From Oscheius onirici (Eukaryota; Nematoda; Chromadorea; Rhabditida; Rhabditidae): a stretch of DNA of 64,000 bases. Where the stretch lies: NCBI GenBank assembly GCA_932521025.1, contig OW051469.1:4972398-5036397 (forward strand), written 5' to 3'. The translations under genes were made by a program, and so were the position numbers. The notes under the pieces were generated by a model, which did not search any database, was not told the origin of the DNA, and was given only the letters and a program-made list of their open reading frames with translations. Below are positions 57,440 through 64,000 of this stretch, piece after piece (the first letter of the stretch is position 1; each line of letters starts with the position of its first letter).

Positions 57440-60008
57440 TCACATTGCGACTGCTGCATTCTTGCTGCCATGTGTTTTTCTCTTCTTCTCAGCTTCGCGT
57501 GCCTTCTGCAAGAGACGTCGTTCCACCAAGTAGTCTACTGCTGTAAATTTTAGATTCTTCCGTTTAAAACTGTACAAACCATTCGGTGGACTGCAGTTTC
57601 TTTCCAGATAGGGATCTTCATCGGACTCGGACTCGACTATTGGAGCGCGACGTGGAGATGAGGATGATATCCGAAGATTGGATAGGTCAGGGCAGGAGCC
57701 TGGAAATCATTATAATCATGCCACGATACGTTTTTGTTGTGTTTTTTTTATCGTGTATCCTTACTCCGAATAACTGAATTCCCTTTTAACTTCCGAGACA
57801 AGTTGTAAGAACTTGTGTTTCTTGTCTAGCAAAAGCTCGTATTACTCGTTTTAGCTCGGATTACATGCAGGAAAAAATTGATCGTTAGGGCGGAAAGTAT
57901 AACAACAACTTCCTCTGAATACGCAAGAATATTGGAGATTGCAAAAGTTGTAAGAGATGACATTTCCAAACTTTATACAGACTTTTGTAAAAAAAAAGCT
58001 GACTCACTGGTTCTGATTCTTCTATACGGCCTTCTCAAAATGACTGATCCATCTTCATCATCAGGTCTTTCAATGATCGCCACAGTTTCGATCCTGTCCT
58101 CCAAATGTCCTTGACTTCCTCGTCCACTGTCATTTGTCGTTGATGGCGACTTCCGTGACCTGCCTGAAACGAGAGAACTTTTATTTGATTCCATCTATCT
58201 TTTTTGGGCTCCGCAGGGAGTCATGTCACGTCGGCCGCTCTCCCGCTAATTTCCATGTCAGGTTGAGCACAAGAACACTAAGGAAGTGACAAAAAAACGA
58301 ACTTTGGCTGCTTCTAAAAAAGGTGTAACAAAACGAACCATTGATGACATCACAGCTTTGACTGTAGTCTCCACTACTCTGGTAGACAGTACTCCTGGAG
58401 TCGTTTCTCTTATCCTTCTTGCCGAACAACCTGAAAACTTCCTTCAATTTTGAATCTTCAAATTTTTGATCTTCTTCCAGCGGTTTAGAGTCCAAAAATC
58501 CCACTGGCCCAAATTCATTTTTGGGCGTAGAGACAAAGCGTGAGTTATGTCCCTCGAGGGGGTCACGTTGGACGGAGAAAAATGTTTTTAGAGGGATGTC
58601 TCGAGGGGAAGACGTGTGAAGAGAGGCATGAATGAAAAGAATCAAAAATCGGAAATTGGTTGAATTCGGTTGTGAATGGAAACGTTCGCGAAGAGATTTA
58701 GCCAATTTTTGTATAATAGGAAAGACGCTTGCGTCATGTTCCTTGCAGTCTGCCCACTCACTTTGCCTTGATGCTGTTGAAAGACGACTTTTTTGTCGGT
58801 GAAGCGGGAGGTGTTCGTTGTTCTGGTGGCGACGATTGGTCTGAAAAATATGCAAATATTTACAATTAATCGTGCAAGCCGCGATGCTAACTGTATCTTG
58901 CTTTCTTGGTTTTATACAGACTGTCATTGCTCCCCTGCTCTTTCAAAGGACGATTGTCAGAAACAAGAAAACAGACATCATCCTTCTCATCAATTATAGC
59001 CAATCTGGGCAACAAAAATTACTGATTTCGAAGTGTACAAAGGACGTCGTTCTTCCGCGTGCCAGTCTTGCGTGGTCAGACGAGAACGCAAGCTATAATT
59101 TTGTCGGATCAGACGACAAGATGGAAATAATATTTGGAAGCATTTTTGAGGCTTTAAAATAAACTCTGAAACGGGTTGTTCTTGACCATTTTTCCTATTC
59201 GTTCCTCTCCAGAAATCGCAGTTCAGAATTGCAAAACAAGCTGGACGGGACGTCGTCTTCGCTAATTGCAAGAAGAAGCTTCTCGAACTCTCTCGTGATT
59301 AGTCCCATTTTTGCCCCCACAACATTTTGCAAGTCGAAAAAGGTTCAAGAAACACACCTCTGTACGTGCTCTCGCTATCTGTTCTTGGCCGTTGGTTGGC
59401 AATATCCAGACCTGAGTCGGCGAGAGCTCTGTTCTGCTGTCGAAGGGTCTGAAGCAGACTCATTCTTCTCCGTCTAGGATACATCTGTGAAGCCGCGTGA
59501 GTAGCAGCAAAGTTGGAAGGGATGGGATCGTCTCCGACATCGACTGGAAAAATGATACTGATGGGAGGTACAATCTGTTCTTCTACCCTGTCACAACCTT
59601 TTCAGCTGTCATACTGTAGGTCATAAGAAAGAGGAAGTCAATCCAAATCCAGACGACAAATTGGCTTCATTTTTGTGAGTACACACGCACAGACAGAACA
59701 TCGGAAAGAAAAACACGTACCGCTGGTGCAGCGGCGAGCCAGACGCTCCCGAATCGGCACGTGTGGGACTATCGGTGAGCAGAAGGGTTCTGAAAATAGA
59801 TAATGTTAGAATATGATGTTTTAAATTTCCCAAAACATTTTAATTTCTGCCGTTACCTACCAGTCTCTCCACTGATACTGCCTCTTGGAATAAAGAGACT
59901 GTTGCGTTGCATGGCATGATGTCGTGCTTGCCCCTTGCGATCAGTCTCTTCCATCAGAAGACGGAACATTATATAATCGTTTACCATGGCCATATTGCCG
60001 CCGAACAT
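57440..60008 (-). CDS. Disordered Ser/Arg-rich protein, unknown function
   Basis: Eight exons (59861-60008, 59721-59789, 59358-59543, 58762-58840, 58339-58430, 58008-58163, 57580-57699, 57440-57540), 951 nt, 316 aa, with every phase matching. I recognise no domain. The N-terminus (MFGGNMAMVNDYIMFRLLM) may be helical. The rest is low-complexity and charged: PRRRRMSLLQTLRQQNRAL, SSPPEQRTPPASPTKKSS (SH3/phospho-type prolines), NDSGRGSQGHLEDRIE, SSSSPRRAPIVESESDEDP, and a basic coil VDYLVERRLLQKAREAEKKRK at the end. Such layouts occur in adaptors and cytoskeletal regulators. It is followed on the same strand, 570 nt on, by the C2-domain gene and may be its 5' part (a long synaptotagmin-like or Rab-effector-like protein), though I found no donor linking them. 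Confidence 0.6.
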
Positions 60009-62066
60009 TCTAGCAAAGAAAACGGTTTTTTACGGGATAGAGGTAGATAAGAAAGAAGGCAGGGAATCATTTGTAAGAGTTTTTTTTAGAAAGAACGATA
60101 TAAGAACAAATCTTACAAGACACAAAAAGTACAGAACAGAGAGACTAAAAGCCACTCGAACTCCCTCGCAAAACTTCAAAAATGTGTGAAAACGGGCTTT
60201 AGTTGAGGCTCGGTTTTCCCCACAAAAGAGACTTTCGAATTCCTGATGTGTTGTGGAGGGCGGAGCGAGAGTCCCGCCTTCTGATAGTCTCCCCTCCCCT
60301 CTTCACAAAAAGAATCCTCGGGAAGTCATTTGTCGGCATTTCAAAAGACGTTCTTCCGGGCCGCGGGATAGAGTCAGTGGTCCTTTTCAAAAAGACTACT
60401 GAACTTTTTGCGGATTAAAAAGGGGTGACGAAAAAAGAGTCATTTGACTATGGATAATTGGGAGGAAGTGGAACAGAAATTACTAGCCTTTTGAATCGTC
60501 GGTTTGCAGTACTGCAGTTACTTGCAGAAAAGCTTTTTTCAAATTCCAATTAAATGGTTTCTTGAATGAAAAGATGCCAAAAAATCAAAGGTCTAAAACC
60601 GAACACGAGCACTCTGGGACAGGAGAATTAGCCGATTCATTTGGGAAAGCGTCAGGGGTTCAAATCGCAATTAGCGTGACTTGAGCGGCTGAGAAGAACG
60701 ATCGCAACAAGAGGTCAACCTAAAAGTGCTTTAGAAAATGAAGTTGTTTCGCTGCCGAAAATTTCGTATAGAAGCATAACTTTTCATTCAAGAGATTTAT
60801 CGACGTGGATAATGCTCTGTAGGGATTCCCTAGCATCGCATAGTGAAAATATTGAGCTAGGAAAGAAAAGTGAAGATGTCAGATGGAAAACACAAGTCTT
60901 CCGCCACGTTTGTGTTGAGCGAGAGACGATCCAGAGCAGAAAGAGAGTGAGCCGGTGTGAGCAAACAGCCTCCCCTTCCCTCTTCTTCCCCCGGATATAG
61001 TCCATCGCACCCCTACAAACATCAAATCTAACATCTAGCAGTCTGTCTGTCGGGTCCACTTCACTTTTCCCGAGAGACAGAGTGTAGGGACGAAATTAGA
61101 ACTCAATTTGATGCCTGACTGCACCCGCTGAGGGATTTTTTCTTCTGGAAGAGAGCAAAAGAAAATTAGAGACGGGTTTAGAATGAAAGACTCTCGGAGG
61201 GTCGCGTGACCTAAAGAACACTTGAGGGACAAAAGAATTGGAACGACCAGGTTTGGGGGAGAAAATATTAACTTGCGCTTCTGGAGAGGGCGGGTAAAAC
61301 AGCGGTACGGAAATTTTAATCCCCTTGAAAAATAAAGGGGAGCCAGGGTTTTTGACCAAGCAGAACCGCATTGTTTTACTTTTTAATAAATTTGATTGAT
61401 CCACAGATACTATGAATTATCAAACGGGCAGAGAGTAAAGTTTTTGTTTCGAGCAACAGGACAGACTGAACAAAACTTCTTTTGCGAGGACACTAGTCAT
61501 TTCAAAGTTGTAAAGGACCGAAAACCGCTCTTTGACCACTGCCAATTAGGCAGCCGAAAAGATAAAAATTTAAAATTAGACTTCTTGGGAGTGTGGTCGC
61601 CTAATTGGGCTAATTGTCATACTTCTGGTACAAGTCAATAAATCGGTGAACAATATTTTTTAACACCTTATCGTGATGCAAGGTAATCGGACTTAATTGG
61701 AGCGTGTTATTTGCCTGTCTACCTCAGACTACATTCCAGAATTATGAGAACTCTGTGGTGTAGAGGAACTACTGCAAGGTGAAAATGGACAAAATATTTA
61801 CTCTTCTTCCTTATTTTTGAGTGACAAGGAGGTCGGGAAGAAGATTGGGAGTAGATAATGAGTATTCTACTCAGTAGTTCAATGAAACTGTCTAATTTTC
61901 AAACGATGTCAAGTATTTTGCAAGACAAAAAAAGTAATCTTTCACAAGCTTGGGAATTCCCCGATTGCTCTCATAATCGTCATTGTCAGCTCTCCGCTCT
62001 TCGTGTTTGGCTAGACACTTCTAACTGATCGTTTAGCAGACCAATATTAATTTTTCTGGTTTTTAG
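60009..62066. other. Intergenic, no gene recognised
   Basis: No exon chain or RNA gene is supported. An 81-codon plus-strand stretch at 61396-61641 has no splice-consistent neighbours. It includes the promoter side of the gene starting at 60008. Confidence 0.4.
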
Positions 62067-62308
62067 AAGACGCCGGGGGACCAAGTCTGTTCTCGCTGAG
62101 TACAACACGAATTCAGAACACTCGTGACTCTGGCAAAGACGAAACTACAATGAAGTACGTACGTGCCGAGTGAAATTCTCAAGGTCTGCAGGCCAAAAGT
62201 CTTTTGCAGACTCTGGTTCCCGTCCGAAGCATAAGCCTCTGTTCTTCCCTATTGGAGCGCGTAAATTAGAAGGAATCCCTTCCAGCAGTCCATCATTTTC
62301 TGACACCG
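62067..62308 (+). CDS. Two candidate exons of an unrecognised gene
   Basis: Exons 62067-62154 and 62184-62308, separated by a 29-nt interval with a GTACGT donor and an AAG acceptor, share a frame encoding about 71 residues rich in Ser, Lys and Pro (SLFSLSTTRIQNTRDSGK, KPLFFPIGARKLEGIP). I could not extend it with certainty; a possible last exon ends at TAG near 63114-63116 (FEFLNECEVGAVNV). The interval is shorter than other introns here, so this may be a chance open region. Confidence 0.28.
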
Positions 62309-64000
62309 GTAATATTTCAAAGATGAAAGATTGGTTAAAATTAGCTTCTTGAAAGTTGTAGATTTAAAAATATCCGAACTTCGAAAGGGCAGAAGAAGTA
62401 GCACCTTTTAGGGTAATCTCTTATAGACGCGTCGACAAACTCAATATGCATAAATTTTTGAACGTCCTCGTGAGTGGGGCCCGTATCCTAACAATAACAA
62501 GAGTGGTCGTTGAAAAAAGTGCTCACGGCAAAAAAATATATGAATTATCAGCAGTTTTAATCGAATCCTTGCTAAATTTGTCGGTGTCAGTAACAAAAAG
62601 AGCTGCCTCAAACGACCAAAGCACTAGGAATGCAGGGCGATCGTTGGAGCACTCAGTTCCCCTCTGCTCGGTTTTTGAAAGTGAACAGCTCTCGAAAGTG
62701 ATATCAGTTAAGCAAACACTGGCTGAGGGGTGAGTGGAAGAATGAGGGGCTACTGGGGAGTCAGTTAATGTTTTCAAGAAAATATTTTCATAGAACCAAA
62801 ACAAGAACGTAGGCTCACACACTAACAAATTGGCAGTGACACCAAGTTTCTAAGGAGCGGCCGCGTTTCATAGATCGCAAAAACAAGCTCAAAAAGGCCA
62901 AAGAAAAACAGTGATCTACGATTTGTCAGCATTTTGAAGAAAATATTGAAAAATTCAGCGTCTTCTGGCAAGTTCTGTTGCGTGGTCTCACTGCTTGTCT
63001 TTACCTTTTAGTTCGAATTTCTGAACGAATGCGAGGTCGGTGCTGTAAATGTTTCATCAGCGAAGGTGACAAAAATTTCTAAGCCCGCTAGAAAAAGCAG
63101 AGATCTTGTCGTTTAGTGGTGAAATATAGAGGGACCCAAATAAAACTTTCTTCATCTCCTTTTATCTACCACTTTTAGCTTTTTTGACGCTGATCAAGCT
63201 GTGTTTAGTTTTTTCAAGTATCTTACCGGTGTTATGATCATGGTTCAACGAAGGGGATGGGATGGGAAGGGATGGGAACGAAAGCGAAAAGGATGGGAAC
63301 GAAACGGATGCAATGTCTTGATTTCACCTCGCCTCAAGAAGCTTTTGTAAATAGCTCTAGAAGTAAACTTAAACTTAAACTGACGAAACACAATATCCTG
63401 TGTTTCACAAAAAGACTTTCCCACAACCTGAAGTGACTTGTTTTGACTGCCAGTGAATAATATAAAGAACGGCCGTCTCTATTTTTAGGACTTTTCTAAT
63501 TGGCGTTTCTAAGAAACAACAGAGGTCTAGAAAATTCGTTTGTCAGGCAAATAGAGCCGCCGTGAGAGGGGGAGAGAGACTATCATTCATAATTCCTTGT
63601 TTTCCACTACGTTTAGTTGGGGTAAGGGGATACAAGTTTTCTATCATGTGTAGATAGGAAGTTGGGAAGAAGAAGTAAAGAAATATCGAGAAGAACCTAA
63701 GTTAGACACGTTGTGACCGGATCCACTGTTTTTGATGTCTTTGTCTGCTCTCGAGAACTCGAGTGGCTACAGATTTCTCTGTTCTATGTAATCAAAGTGA
63801 ATTCTGTGATTTACTACTGAGCCAAAAAAAATTTGTGCTTGATCAAAGGCGGAGAAGGAAAGAGTTCGCCGGATGTTATTTTCTTCAATATGCACGGTTT
63901 TCATTCTTTGTGGTTTGGGTGACTGCATGGTTTTGCTATGTACCAAAAGGGGAGCAAGGTAAAACTTATATGATCTGGCCAGTTCGACTGAACCAGATTT
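62309..64000. other. Window end, no firm gene
   Basis: Apart from the GGGATGGGA-type repeat near 63250 I see no supported feature. Confidence 0.4.
63250..63309 (+). repeat. GGGATGGGAA(C) short tandem repeat
   Basis: An irregular purine-rich array (GGGATGGGATGGGAAGGGATGG and then GGATGGGAACGAAA units twice) of about 60 bp. No coding frame runs through it. Confidence 0.75.

Noticed and set aside
60600..60690. Possible tRNA B box (GGTTCAAATC)
   Set aside because: The T stem pairs at only two of five positions and no A box or acceptor stem is found.
1..64000. CRISPR array, prophage or bacterial operon
   Set aside because: The spliced gene structure is eukaryotic; no regularly spaced repeats or prokaryotic gene blocks exist.

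Overview
The window is eukaryotic and almost certainly nematode. Genes are dense and cut by very short introns (mostly 35-60 nt) ending in TTTCAG-like acceptors. Several start codons sit just behind an orphan TTTCAG, as expected for spliced-leader trans-splicing. The gene content also fits: four nematode-style 7TM receptors, a ShK-tailed tyrosinase, a sigma GST, an EXC-4-like CLIC protein and a Ly6-type GPI protein. The number of receptors suggests a free-living worm; the species cannot be told from the sequence. Exon models below were built by hand, and for the main genes the summed exon lengths are divisible by three with no internal stop.

Layout. 1-1169 no gene seen. 1170-4151 (+) chemoreceptor-like GPCR, whose fifth intron carries a 1.6 kb element with 291-bp near-perfect inverted ends enclosing a broken DM9-like gene. 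4288-5639 (+) novel single-pass membrane protein. 5640-9744 mostly empty. 9745-10017 (+) small peptide precursor. 10258-11310 (-) SDR oxidoreductase. 11882-13504 (+) CDK5RAP3/C53 of the UFMylation system. 13580-15440 (-) SLC23-type transporter. 15959-21726 five paralogous four-TM genes (one -, four +). 21840-22786 (-) CLIC. 23654-24264 (+) possible unknown gene. 25360-26299 (+) carbonic anhydrase. 29259-30053 (+) zinc-finger gene. 30258-31140 (-) GST. 31644-32869 (-) SRSX-like GPCR. 33305-36059 (+) tyrosinase. 36140-37290 (-) GPCR. 39219-41895 (+) peroxisomal ABCD3/PMP70. 42155-43908 (-) RBBP5. 44474-45453 (+) kappa GST. 46199-47466 (+) GPCR. 50976-51549 (+) Ly6/GPI protein. 51855-56866 (-) C2-domain protein. 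57440-60008 (-) disordered novel protein. The last 4 kb holds only two candidate exons.

The genes form no common pathway. They mix housekeeping (RBBP5, CDK5RAP3, ABCD3), detoxification (two GSTs, SDR), cuticle or melanin chemistry (tyrosinase) and lineage-specific receptor or membrane families. The most unusual signals are the inverted-repeat element carrying a DM9 pseudogene, two introns that appear to end in CAA instead of CAG, a start codon lying in the loop of a perfect 16-bp hairpin, and the four-TM gene cluster.
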